Both the position numbers and the translations under genes were made by a program. The notes beneath the pieces were generated by a model. The model was not told the origin of the DNA. It did not search any database and saw nothing but the letters and a program-made list of their open reading frames with translations. 64,000 nt of DNA from positions 1,619,001-1,683,000 of the forward strand of contig JAOTON010000896.1 of assembly GCA_034440635.1 (NCBI GenBank), given 5' to 3'. This document shows positions 23,263 to 34,689 of this stretch, piece after piece (positions within the stretch are counted from its first letter, which is position 1; each line of letters starts with the position of its first letter). The DNA comes from Lepas anatifera. Lineage: Eukaryota; Arthropoda; Thecostraca; Lepadidae.

Positions 23263-25730
23263 TGCAGTGAAGGCAGACTTTTTGCCGCTGTGCTTACTGG
23301 TATGCCGAGTCGGGGACTCAAGTGGGGCACTTGTAACTGGGTACCTAGGTACCTATCTCTCTAAACCTGTGCGTGGAAATCTTTGAAGGTTGGACCCCTC
23401 TTTGTCGGAACCAGGAGCAACTTTTGGAGGAACGAAATCAATCTTTGGAGGTGGCTCCATCAAGAAATCACGAAAATATAGTATTTTAAAAGCGCCTAAA
23501 TTTGGATCTTTCGGTAGGCAAAGGACACTCTTTTAGGCCTTGGTGGGGACAACAGCCCCTTTGCCCCCCCTTGGATCAACCCTCGGATCCCCACAATTTG
23601 GGTCTCCCATAGACTTTATACAGGGCTTGTAGTGCTGTGCCAGCATCAACTCACGGAGACCTCCAGGCCTGCCTCATGCAGTGCCTATTTGAAGCAAAAC
23701 ATATTTTTTGTTTCATTTTTTGGAGTGTGTTGGGCATCAATATCTAGATTTAATAACTGCAAAACATCCCACTTCTAGTCTGCAAAAAAGTTGTGGATTG
23801 TCACAATGACAAGAATAAAAACTTGTAGTTTTAGTTGTTTACGAGGTAGCTTTTGGGGGTGGCTATGACTAGTAGGGATGGGGGGTCAAGACCAATATGG
23901 GGCAGTCTATGGGGGAAGAACAGTAGGTAAGCAGACTGTGTCAGGATTCAACATCTTATTAGGGTGGTTGTTGGACATAGTGAGCAGTTTTAGTACCTGC
24001 TTAGCTCATGCCTATCTGATAAATCATGTGAAGCATTGTTGTTCATATATGGATTCAGACCTACCATCTTGAGATAGTTTTTTCTGTCTGTGGGGCACCA
24101 CTAGCACACTCTGGGTGGTGAGCGCCACCACAAACTCAAGCAAGCATCACGAATATAAAATCATTTAAATGTGACAATAATGATTTTTGAGGTATTTCGA
24201 TGGTAAAGGTATGTACATGGAAATGTTTGTGCCATGAGTGTAGAATTTCAGCAATCTTAAGAAGCCTGCCAAATTTTTCAGATTGGGGTCAGCAAAAGAA
24301 ATTGCAGGGCACAAACATACTTGGGGTGGGGGGGCAGAACTTGTAGTGCTGGGGCAAGCAGGGATGAACCACCAGATGTATATTTTAACATGGTGGATAG
24401 GTGAAGTATGTTGGTGGTTGTGGGCATTTGAGGACAGAATATGTGATTTTTTGTGGCTTTTCATTTGCAGGTAAACAGCCAATGTGTATTACTGCATATA
24501 GGAAAAGAAGGAAGGAGTGCCACTGCTTCAGTTTTAAAAAGCATTTGCCTCTTCAATGTCCCTTGGCTAGATAATGCTGGTGAATAAAAATGATAGAAGT
24601 CTGGTTTGAAGAAGTGTTTTGGGAGATTAAGCAATGATTAGCATGATGTGCTTTTCTCTAGCAATGATGTAAAATGTTTCACAAATGTTAATAAAATATT
24701 GAATAAAATGTTTAAAGCCAACATAATGGTAACTGTTTCAAGTTTTGCTGTGTTCAATGATCAATACCCTGCAAAATGTATCTTGATATTAGTATTTATA
24801 TTATTTTAAACATTTAGAAAGATAAAAATTGAGCTTGGCTGGCCGAGGGTAGGGGCCTAAAAATGTTTAAAACATCAAAGAGCTGCCTAAACAAGATTTT
24901 ATCTAGACAAGCCATGTTCTTTCTGCCTGTGTCATACACAGACATGATTGCATGGAACTGTAGTGCTTTCATCAGATCATAAGTTAAAACATAGTCAGTG
25001 TAACTGGCGGATAAATGACCAAAAATATTTTCATTCAGCATGACTTTACAACCATGCAACAAATCCTCTTAATGTGGCTCCTACCTTGTTATTCCATTTT
25101 GTTTTTAGTTTTTGCTGAAGCAGCAGGTGTATAGGTTTGGAATGGGCTTTAGGCATTTGGGACTGTGGGAGAGGGGATTGGGGAAGTCGCTTAAACTTTA
25201 TCAAATACAGGCAAATTCTTATGAAAGCTTTAAGAAAGCTGTCTAGATAGAAATATGAAAGGAATATTCATGATTGGATGGAAAGTAAGCTCACCCACAT
25301 ATCTGGCTCAATTGAGGTGTATTTTGCAGGATGCAAAACTGTATACATGTTTTTGCATATTTTTGCACTCTAAACTCTTGCGCATTTTGGGAATGGTCAG
25401 GTACAATGTTATCCCTCAATATGCTATTGCACAATCTTTCACATGTAGAACTATTATTTTAGCCGACAATTATGTTTGGCCTGGTGCCTATTGTGCTGGT
25501 CCTCATTTGGCACTCTTTGTACGCTGATATGTTTTGGGACTTCTTGCTCCATTTTGTATTCCACTGCTATTTTAGAACAGACTTTAAAAGCTCTTAAAGT
25601 ATGGAGTAAGTTTTGAGAAAGAGGATACAAAATGCTGTCAATTCAGTTACATAATCCCTTTCCTCTGCAATGCCAACAACTAGAGAACATGGTTGCTTGG
25701 GGCCTGCTTTGGTTTGATACAGGTGGGGCT
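23263..25730. other. no gene recognised
   Basis: AT-rich DNA with G-rich patches. Open frames show no domains. A polypyrimidine-poor setting and lack of splice-bounded frames argue against exons, but short exons cannot be excluded. Confidence 0.3.
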
Positions 25731-25734
25731 GGTG

Positions 25735-26770
25735 CAATGGCGTAGCCTAGGGGGTCCGTGGACTCCTCTTGGGCTTACTCTTCACTGTAAAGCAGGAATA
25801 TGGGTGTTGGTGCTCCCCCCAGCTTGGTCCCGGGGACCCCGATAATCAGTCTTGGAGGGCCCCAGAGAATTGCTCTCGGGGACCTCTGAGCATCTGTCTT
25901 TTGGGTTCCCGAACCTTCTTGGGGCTCCGAGCATCCTTCTCGGGGCCCCGATCTTTGGCCCTCGGGAATCAGTCTTGGGAGCCCCTAAACACTGGTCTCG
26001 AACATCACTCCCGGGGGCCAGGGACATTGGTCTTGGGGGCCCCGAATATCGGTCTTGGGAGCTCCCTGAATATCACCCTTGGGGGCCCCGAGACCACTGC
26101 TCGGGACCAAGATCGGAAGGTCTCGGAAAAAATGCTCGGGTAAAGGTGCCTGTATTGAGAATATGATGCTCACTGAGGTGGATTTCCTGGGATTGATAAA
26201 GGTATACATTTTAGGGGCATCGAACATCGGTCTTGGGGCCCCCGAGCATAGCTCTTGACTCGGAGACCGTGATCATCGGTCTCCTGGACACCCTCCACAC
26301 TCAACATCATTCTCGGAGGCTCCCGAGCATCACTGGGTCCCTCTGAGCTTGGTCTTGGAATCCCTCGAGAATCCGTCTCGGGGTCCCCGAATATCGGTTC
26401 CGAACATCGCTCTGGGGAAGGGGGAGGGGCGAGACCAGGTTTTGGGGGTCCGGGAGCGATTCTCGGGGCAGCGAGGCAGATGTTCGGGGCCCCAAGGCGA
26501 TGCTCGTGGAGTCCGAGACCGATGTTTGGGGGCCTTCGAGACTGATTCCCGGGGTCCCCGGAGGTCAAGTTTGGGGGCCCCGAGACCACTGCCTACGCTT
26601 TCAGGAACAAGGTCAGCTCAAAGCAAGTGAAGTGCTCGTTCAGTGAGCCAAAGTCAGTTCGAGCATCGCGCTCAGAAGCCATCGTGAATCGGTCTCATGG
26701 ACCCCTGAACACCGATCCCGAGCAATGCTCTCGTTGTGTCTCCCGAAACTGCTGCACGAGAGCAAGCTGG
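25735..26770. repeat. degenerate GC-rich minisatellite array
   Basis: Irregular repeats of about 20-35 bp share a core like GGTCTTGGGGGCCCCGA followed by ACATCGG or GCATC. Spacing and sequence drift between units. The overlapping open frames in both orientations are by-products of the simple composition. The array begins next to a hAT-like motif (ggcgtagcctaggggg, near 25740). Confidence 0.65.
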
Positions 26771-26969
26771 GGGTCGGGGGGGATCTGACAGATGTTTATG
26801 AACATCAAGTGTGCGAATTTGTTTGTTTTATACTGTCGTGACTGTATGACCTTTAAAATATCACAATCATATTATTGCGTGATAATATCTTTCTTCATGG
26901 CAAATATTCAGCGGTAACACTTAACTGCTACCCTCTCGCTGCGAGTTTCATTATCTATAATTTTCTAAG

Positions 26970-27115
26970 AATAATCACTGAAGTGACATTGGAATATTTC
27001 GCTGCTCAGCAGGCACAAGTGCGTGTGGTGAGTGGTGAGAACCGCCAACTGCGAACTATGAAGATGATTCTCCACCAGCAAGTCCTTCCTCATCTGATCC
27101 CGTCCGTCCAGAGCG
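26970..27115 (+). CDS. candidate internal exon of an unrecognised gene
   Basis: An AG at 26968-26969 after a T-rich tract could be the acceptor, and GCG/GTGAGC at 27115/27116 is a good donor. Between them the frame reads ITEVTLEYFAAQQAQVRVVS, then GENRQLRTMKMILHQQVL and PHLIPSVQSG, a charged helix-prone stretch unlike the surrounding AT-rich noise. I do not recognise the family. Flanking exons are not found, so this stays a candidate. Confidence 0.4.
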
Positions 27116-28330
27116 GTGAGCTTTTCTCCTTCCTTCCTTCCATGACATGTTCGTAAGATATCCGGATATCACGATTCTTTTTAAATATCAATAAAGTGCG
27201 CCTTTTCCAATCCTTAAAAGGAAAATCCTGGGTGAAGTTCACTGTGCTTATTGGAACAAATATTTACTCATTAACAGGTGGGTATGAAGGGAGGCATTAA
27301 GCTATAAAGGGTCCATTCTGAAAGTTAGGTTCCAAGCCAAATCCTGGCCGCGCCACCTGCCTCCGCCATGAGGGGTCCGTCGGAGTTGGCTGCGGGCATG
27401 CTGGGATCGTGCGAGCCACAGCGCGCAGCTCCCTATCGATGATGTCGACAGTGGCCGCGGGGAGTCATGCTGCAGCTGCGAACTCTGTCACTTCGCGGTT
27501 GTAGCCATCAGCCACCGTCCGCAGCTTTAGCTTCCGCTTACCCTAGGATCTTCCGGTCAGCTGTGTAGCTGCGTTACCCCTGGCTTGACTTTCGTGCATG
27601 AATGATAAAATGCAATTTATCCTATGTGTGGTCCTGATTGCCAGGGGCGTATCCAAAGGGGGAGCGATCGGCCCCACGCCTTTGGGCTGACCTTAAGCAC
27701 TGAAAAGAAACGCCTCCCGCCGCAGTCGCTGGGCCACCGCAGGGGGAGCCCTGCGGCTTTAGCTAGGCCCCGCAGGTTTCCAAATCAGGCAGAAATAAAA
27801 GTTGATTTGCGCCGAGAAATCACAGCGTAAAATTTGGAAGCTCCTGCCATATGAGTAAATTTCCCACTCCAGAATACATACGCAAAGATGCGTACAGAAC
27901 AGAGCGGTGACATCGTCATCAAAACACACAGGGCGAACCAGTCGAAGCCCTCTACGTTTCCCCTAGACTTTTGGGTATAAAGTGTGCAAAAATTCGTAAC
28001 GTAAGATGGGACTACTCTGAAATCGTGGAAAACTTCCAAAAGTGTTAAGTATTGATAAAAATGTTCTTTGATTCGAAAATTGTTCTGTGGAAAGTGTTGC
28101 CGAATTACCAAGGAAAGATAAAAACAAAATCTATAAGGGAAGCGTATTTACTTGGTATTTACGAAAATGCAGAACAATTCCATGGATTTCTAACGCTACA
28201 TAAATGTTCTAGTATGGCGCATAGCGGAAAATTGATAGTTGTCTGAAAGCCCACTGCGTAAGAATCCTCACCCAAGTATTATTTTACCCCTGTTCCAAAT
28301 GTCACCCGAATTCAGTCTAGGGGCCCATTT
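27116..28330. other. no gene recognised; GC-rich patch at 27340-27560
   Basis: A CpG-rich patch lies at 27340-27560 inside AT-rich DNA. No frame is convincing. CCAGGGGCGTATCCAAAGGG near 27641 resembles a hAT MITE end without a visible partner. Confidence 0.3.
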
Positions 28331-29230
28331 TAATATATTTTGGGGCCTCTGAAATCGATCTCAGGGCTCCGAATGGTTGTCGTTTTGGATCTCCGAGGGC
28401 TGCTGTCGCACCCCACCCCCCTCCTAATGCTGGTTTCCGGGCCCCCAGCTTTTGGCCTCGGAGGCTCCCCGAGTGTTTCCTTTTTTACTTTTCGGCTCCT
28501 GGCCTTTGTCAACATCAGAAGCTACTGCCCAATTCCCCGCATATGCGGAAAAATTCCGAGATTTATGACTGTTTCTCTATGTCCCACCGTGCCGCACAAG
28601 GCGGTTGGCAGTCATTGCCAGGATAAGGCTACGGTTAAGCGTAAGAGCCAACCCTGCGCCCAGCGGGTCCCGGGATTTGAACCCGAGACCCTTATCTCAG
28701 AAGGAAGGCGTGTTTCCCCTGAGCTACACTGGTCTCTACACTGGACCCCTGAAAAGCTTCTGGGTCTCCTTTGGTTCACTCGGAACCTCTGAGTCTGCGA
28801 CCGGGGCCCTCACAATTATCCCAGGCCCACTGCTGCCGAAGTCGGGCACCTATTCTCAGCAGTTGCAGATAATTTCCCTGTTTTCCACTCGGGCTCCCTG
28901 TGGTAGAAGCCGGGCCCCCAGCGGTTGAGCTGGGGTGGCTATCCGGGCAGCCTGACATGTTTCCGGGCGCCCTTTAGTCCCATTGGAACATCTGAGTCTG
29001 CGACCGGGCTCCTCCGAATTATCCCCAGCCCACTGCTGCCGAAGCCGGGCCCTATTCCCCGCAGATGCAGATAATTTCCCTGTTACCTACCCGGGCCCTC
29101 AGTGGGTCCAGCCGGACCCTTTGCGGTTGACCCGGACCTCCTGACCCCCTGAAGTGCTTCTGGACTCCTGTGGTCCACTTGTGACCTATGTGTTTGCGAC
29201 GAGGTCCCTCACGATAATGTCAGACATGTT
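28331..29230. repeat. tandem repeat with ~200-bp period, at least three copies
   Basis: The markers GAGTCTGCGA (28791), GAGTCTGCGA (28994) and the diverged GTGTTTGCGA (29190) recur at 203- and 196-base spacing. They are accompanied by CCCACTGCTGCCGAAG and CAGATAATTTCCCTGTT in register. A more degenerate unit seems to lie at 28380-28560, with a tRNA-like insertion between it and the next. Confidence 0.65.
28650..28737 (-). mobile_element. tRNA-like sequence (SINE head of a second type)
   Basis: Minus strand: A-box-like gtgtagctcagggg, an anticodon-like loop in CCTTCCTTCTGAGATAAGG, and B-box gggttcaaatcccg. The downstream sequence does not match the body of the other SINE family here. It could be a tRNA pseudogene. 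Confidence 0.45.
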
Positions 29231-29606
29231 GTGGCCGAAGCCAGTCCCCTACTTCTAACATTCATGCCCCCTCCCCATAGTCTACCTAGGCCTGACTACA
29301 GTCGGCCTCTGCCCTGCTTTGCGGTTACCCCTTTGGTATCGGCCCTCTGTGGCTGCAACCTCCGTCTTTGCTTGGGAGCAATAGGTAACTCTTTATTCAA
29401 ACAGGCCACAGAATATTTGATGCGATTCGAGATGGTCCTGATCACTGATCCTAGCGGACATTTGGTCAATCCCCGTATTTGTGGAGATCCAATCCAATGT
29501 TGAGCGGACCTCAGCGAATTTAGCGCCGGTGCATAGCTTTGTGACCCACCAGAGTTCTTGAAGTTTTCTGCCTCACAAAACGGAGGTTAAGGCTTTTTTG
29601 CTCTTC

Positions 29607-29612
<6 letters not shown>

Positions 29613-29671
<59 letters not shown>
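29613..29671. repeat. (TA)n microsatellite
   Basis: About 29 dinucleotide units, uninterrupted from 29614. Confidence 0.98.
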
Positions 29672-29674
<3 letters not shown>

Positions 29675-29754
29675 GTTTTTAATGAAAATATATTCCTTGC
29701 ACGGTCCAGCCTCCAAAGCTATCCCTGACCCCCTGTCAAGGCCCCCTTTGGTAA

Positions 29755-29773
29755 TTCCTGGATCCGTCCCTGC
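29755..29773. mobile_element. hAT-type end motif
   Basis: CCTGGATCCGTCCCTG mirrors CAGGGACGGATCC, the left end of the element at 41921. The other end is not visible. Confidence 0.3.
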
Positions 29774-30451
29774 TGATTGCTCACATAAACTTCCTTCGGC
29801 TTCAAACGTTAGATAAATATATCAGAACGTTTAGTTCTAGCTTTTATTGGGAGCATAATACACAAAAAGAATGAAAAACGATGTAAAAACTCAAAGAAAT
29901 AAGGGTTTTGGTAGCATTTTTTAATTTGGTGACACATTCGTGATGTGGAATTTAAAATGGTGACACGCCAGCAACTTTTTTACCTCTGCTAAGGGGACCT
30001 ACCAGGCCCCCCTCCAGTGCGCGTCAGGACCAAAGCTCTCTACAGTGCGGGTGTTAACCAGGGCTGATAATCCCGGGACATTTTTGCAATCCCGGGATCC
30101 CGGGATTCATCGACCCTCAATCCCGGGATTTCCCGGGATCCCGGGATTGGGCAATTTTTTCAATAAACATGTCGAAAATTAGTGTCTGCTTGAGATAACG
30201 TATGTGGCGTATTCTTAACAGCATAGTAAATATTTCCCGTTAAGGATAACTTATAGCATACTATTCACACCATGCGGAATGCACATGAAACTTCATATGA
30301 ACACTAAACAGAATAAAATGCTCTGCTCCCCAAAATAAATAAAGATATAAATGATATTGACAAAATATATTTCTTGGTTATATTTCGAGTCATATTACAA
30401 TAAAGGTATTTACCTATTGTGACCCGGCCTATTGTGTCCTGGTCACACAAG

Positions 30452-30808
30452 TCACATGCCACGATAGTAGCACTTGAAGAAGCAAAGGGCATCAACAGCT
30501 TCGTCGCCGAGACTCGACCGTTCTTTGGTGACGATATTCTCGACAGTTGAAAACACACGTTCCGAGTCAACACTCGTAGGGACTATGTCCTTGAGCCAAC
30601 TGTAGGACAGAGCTATCATACCCGTTCTTCCAGAGGCAGGCAGGTTTTCCAACTCTTTCCTAATGGCCTTGGTCATAAGCGAAGGATTGGAGAGACTTAG
30701 CCTGGATGCACTTGAACTGTGATATGGCTCTGGAACTCTTATCTTATCTAGAGCCTGTTGAAGCATCGATTGAAGCGACTGTGCTGGCTGAGGATCATCA
30801 ACGTTCAT
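30452..30808 (-). pseudogene. hAT transposase, C-terminal dimerisation domain only
   Basis: The 118-residue frame ends with SWLKDIVPTSVDSERVFST, then VENIVTKERSSLGDEAVDAL, the hAT C-terminal dimerisation signature (SxxSERxFS...ITxxRxxLxxExxxxL). This domain joins transposase monomers. The BED zinc finger and the RNase H-like catalytic core with its DDE residues are absent. The frame is open some 20 codons upstream of the first Met, to a stop beside the small MITE at 30873. The element therefore could not move by itself. In-frame conservation of the remnant suggests fairly recent loss. Confidence 0.85.
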
Positions 30809-30869
30809 CGCTTCTGCATCTACAACTACTTCGGAAGCATGAATCTGTCCCAGGTCATTTTTAACATGT

Positions 30870-30943
30870 TAACTGGGGGGCCAATTGGCCCCCCTGTCGG
30901 CCGAAATGCCCCCCCCCAGTGCCGGGAAATTGGCCCCCAGTAA
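30870..30943. mobile_element. 68-bp MITE with TAA duplication (PIF/Harbinger-like)
   Basis: The insert 30873-30940 begins CTGGGGGGCCAATTGG and ends CCAATTTC-like mirror aattggcccccag. TAA is present on both sides. A three-base TWA duplication is typical of PIF/Harbinger elements. It is nested inside the hAT remnant. Confidence 0.55.
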
Positions 30944-31286
30944 AAAGACAAGTCTTGCTTAAAACTTAATAAAAACTCACCTAACGAAAATAAAACAGAA
31001 TACCACCCGTTAATAATAGGTTTGTTCTATTGCTCGTCCCAAACCGACAATCCACAAAAATTGTATTCAAAAACTACCATCAGTAGCCGTCTACTCCATC
31101 GTGCAAAAACGTAACAAAGCAAGTAGTTGCGGGAAATCCCGGCTAAGTAGCCTCAGCATCAATTTAACTAGCCACAACGCAGGAAATAGCCTAAAACCAA
31201 TCAAAAATCGTTTTCTATCCGAGCAGAAGCCCCCGCCAGCCAGTACCGTGGCACTGCATGATGCTCTCATTTCAGAAGTGGTCGGT

Positions 31287-31308
31287 TGTATGTATGTATG
31301 TATGTATA
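31287..31308. repeat. (TATG)n microsatellite
   Basis: About five tetranucleotide units. Confidence 0.9.
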
Positions 31309-32288
31309 TTTCAGAACATCCTCATACAGGACAGGCTTTTCATATTCCATCGTCAATTGGGTGCAGCAGGAGATAAAAAGATAAAAGAGTAAAAATCACA
31401 AGAAAACCTAAAAAGCAATAAAACAAAGGTGATCACACATAAAACTAATTTAAAACAGATGCACGTTGTCAGCGCTCAGAGCTCGTTCGTGGATTAGGCG
31501 GGACACAGTGTAGTCAAAGCGCGTCAGACTGGTTACTGGTGTGCCGGTGTGAAGTGCTTAGCCCATTTATTATTATTGTGTTGTTAGCATATGTGAAATT
31601 TAGAGTGAGATCGTTGCATTACTTTTTCTGTAAAGTTGATAGGGGAGACCGGGGTCAACTGTAACGATTCTTACTTTTCTGCTTCAGGAAGGGCAATGCT
31701 TTGTGCCAGAAATATTGTCATCATATTTTCAGCAGCCTTGACATTTTGGCTATCTGGCAGATGTAGCACTATACCAAAATAAAAACATTGATTGGTCTTT
31801 GCTTGGCTAGTACATAGCTACATAACTTGGCTTTGAAATACTTCCTTCAAATGTTACATTTGACCCCATCAAGGGTCAGTTGTGACACCCCAGGGGTCAA
31901 TTGTAATATATTAAAGCCATGCGTCTGGTTCTTTTCGATCGCGATGCATGTCTCGTTAGAGTCGTTCAAAAAAAACTTTTTTTTACTTTTCAGGCTCGAG
32001 CTCTGACAGAGAAACTGACACGGTGTGAACTGTGAAGCGATGCCAGGTATAATATACGTACATGCAGTTTTCTTGTGTTTGAACATTTCAGGTAGGTAAA
32101 ATATTAAGCATAAAACAACGCTGTAGCATGTTGTTGGATTCTATAATGATTTTTATTACTATCAACGACGCTTTCCACGCTATTTTTTGTGTTGGAAAAT
32201 ATCGGGATCCCGGGATTCAGAAATATATAATCCCGGGATTCGGGATTAACACAATCCCGGGATCCCGATCCCGGGATTATCAGCCCTA

Positions 32289-32610
32289 GTGTTAACATGC
32301 GGCGACGTAACGCCCTAGGAAAACTATTTGCCCCAAGCTCACGTAAGTCAGGAGGCAGCTGATTGTACAAAGCGAGAGCGTGACACTGGAATCTACGCTT
32401 TCCAGTTTCCGTACCGGACCGAGTCACATTTAAAAGTACATCTTGTCTGGTTACCCATTCTCTCCTGCAGCCATTCGTGTACAATACTGAAGACAAAGCC
32501 TCTGACTCATTACAATTTAAAACTATATTGGTGAGGATGGTTGTGCTAAAATCAGCCATCAGACCGGAGGGCAGTCATCCCAACCTATCCCGCAGACCTT
32601 GTACATTTTC
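32289..32610 (-). mobile_element. LINE 3' end, copy L2, split by the hAT element
   Basis: The minus strand encodes the same reverse transcriptase tail as the copy at 43334: TRQDVLLNVTRSGTETGKRR, then CHALALYNQLPPDLRELGAN and SFPRALRRRML. The frame upstream (around 32560-32610) is still recognisable as GLRDRLG but contains a stop. The hAT element inserted right at the end of this coding tail, at GTGTTAAC. Confidence 0.8.
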
Positions 32611-33180
32611 GAATTCCAACTTGCAGATATAACACGGGCATAGACATTGACAATTTTTAAATTCAATCATAGTTCTTATTTACTCTTCAACGTAAGTCGG
32701 AAGACAGTATCTGATCTGCTACAGAACCATAACAGTTATCAGGGCTTTTAAGACGTCGTTCGACAAGTGGTGGCGCAAATGAGAGAGGTCAGTCAGCATA
32801 CCCAAGTACCGGCGAGTGAGAATAATGAAACGAGCGTCCCAGGACATTGTGCTATCAAAAATATTCCAAGATTTTTATCATTTCCGAGCATGGTTCTCTG
32901 AACTGGTCACAACACTTCGGCTGAAACTTCGTTAGACAGCGAATACTTTGCAGCTTCCAAAGTTAATAACTTGAGTATTTGAAGCATTTTTCTTAAGCAC
33001 TATATTAGATTATCCCCATTTTTTCAAAATCAGCATCGGTGGATATTTCATCTTTACCTGGTTTATATGGACCTCTAAACGGTGCATGTTACGACCTTGA
33101 AACTACGACCACTTAAAGATGTTGGCGCGAACTACAACATTCTAAAATCGCTGCAATCCGTCGAGGGGTTAGTGTGATAT
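32611..33180. other. no gene recognised
   Basis: Unique-looking AT-rich sequence. The stretch cgtaagtcggaagacagtatctg near 32691 resembles LINE tail sequence at 32336 and 50690. Confidence 0.3.
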
Positions 33181-33490
33181 TGGTATTTGAAAAAAACGGT
33201 ATCTAAATCGCGTTAGGTGGACCTTTTGATTGTTTTTACGGCCGATTAGATGGACCAATTTTATGGTGTTTTAATGAGTATGTGTGGAACATTTTTATGG
33301 TGCTTTAATTAGGGGTGGTGTTATTTTCTCAAAATTGTTTTCCATTGTTTCTGCCCCCCTCATTTTATGTAATCGACCATCCTGGATTCGAAAATCATAA
33401 TTTTATCCGTCTTCAATAGCAACAACCCCCTGTACATACCCCCTGAAGTTTGTAATGTAAAGAATAGACCAGCTCAACCTACTGCACAAG
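33181..33490. repeat. GTGGACC-rich repeat, copy 1
   Basis: It contains TTAGGTGGACC-like motifs and two runs of TTTTATGGTGTTTTAATGAG, followed by a segment (about 33330-33460) that recurs inverted at 36340-36465 around the motif GTATGTACAGGGGGTTG. Confidence 0.5.
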
Positions 33491-34689
33491 CAAAAGACCG
33501 ACACTGACAGCTATTTTATGGCTCCTTATTCACATGGAGCTTAAAAAACAATGACCAACGTGATTATGGCTCGGTGAATGACTTCTCTTGTTCTGCTAAC
33601 CTGTCTGACAGGGGCGGAGCCAGTTTTTCATGAGGGTCAAATTCGTGAGTGCATGAGTTGCACATAGGAATAGTTGGCACTAGATCAGGAAACCAAAAAC
33701 ATGGCGGGTAACGACGCTCAGGAAAACCTAAGGAACAAATACATGTCCCTTTCCCTACATCCCTGATTTAGCCTGCCCAGATAGGTAGACTAAACGCAAG
33801 TTAAAAGTTTTGTTTTGGTGCCAAGCAATACTTAACTAGGCCGGTAAAAAGTGCAAGGGGAGTGAATTAAGAAGAATGATGTGCCCTGTGAAAGTAACAT
33901 GGTCTGTTTCATGACGACTGATCCCTTTCTTGTTAACTAATTCGATAAACTTACTAGCACTACCACGTTAATTTTAAAAGTTAAAGTTCTATATCTGAAA
34001 CACTTCACAGAATTTAGCTCAATAACTATCGCACAACATTGCGTAAAAATTTGCTCGTCATGCCGATATTCTACAAGTTATTTCGAACCGAATAAGTACT
34101 GAGGTGATCGGGGCTGCTTGTTCATTTTTAGATTAGGAAAATATGTTTCCCCGTTTTTAGCCTAACCCAATTTCTTTTTGAGATCCTGCTCCTGAGCTCT
34201 TTTTCTTAGTCCGTGGACCCTAAGAATGATTACGTATTAATGTTGGCAATGCCTGTAGAGATGACCAGATCCCATTCCAAGAGGTCCATTTGCGGAATGG
34301 AATATGTGGAGAGAGGCAAATTCAGGCAAGGCAAACTTCCCACAAACAGTGATGTGCTCCAGAATATGATGTACCCACTTCGTTCCAAACGGGCTGGACA
34401 AGTCCAGCGCTCTTGAAACGATCCGGCCCTTCTTTTAGCTGAGGTTATCCAGGAATATTGCCTGTACCGTAGCCTTTACACAATAATAACACAGCACCTA
34501 AAAACGCATACTGGAGCTCTATGGGGACTTTATAAACGTAGCTCAGACAAGAAAACAACGTCAGAACGAAAGCTTTTCCCAAAGAGCTGGACATTTCAAC
34601 AAATAAGCCGATGAAGTATTTTATATTTTCTGTGAAGACTTATCACCCACAAGAGGCTTGAGAAATGACATGGGTAAAGATGACAGATG
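33491..34689. other. no gene recognised
   Basis: A hAT-like end motif CAGGGGCGGAGCCAG is at 33609 with no partner seen. Open frames show no domain. Confidence 0.3.

Larger units (their letters stand above)
30051..32296 (-). mobile_element. hAT transposon remnant with perfect 8-bp TSD, inserted in a LINE
   Basis: The element is 30059-32288. The left end is CAGGGCTGATAATCCCGGGA. The right end mirrors it except for the outermost base (...ATCAGCCCTA). The 8-bp flank GTGTTAAC is duplicated perfectly at 30051-30058 and 32289-32296. Both subterminal regions carry several copies of the palindromic ATCCCGGGAT, a plausible transposase-binding array (inference). The minus strand keeps only the transposase C-terminus. 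A 68-bp MITE interrupts the region just upstream of it. Confidence 0.92.

Noticed and set aside
25769..26630. Gly/Pro/Arg-rich frames on both strands
   Set aside because: They follow from the GC-rich minisatellite and occur in several frames at once.
27340..27560. CpG-rich patch as a promoter or exon
   Set aside because: No open frame with splice sites on either strand and no core promoter element that I can defend.
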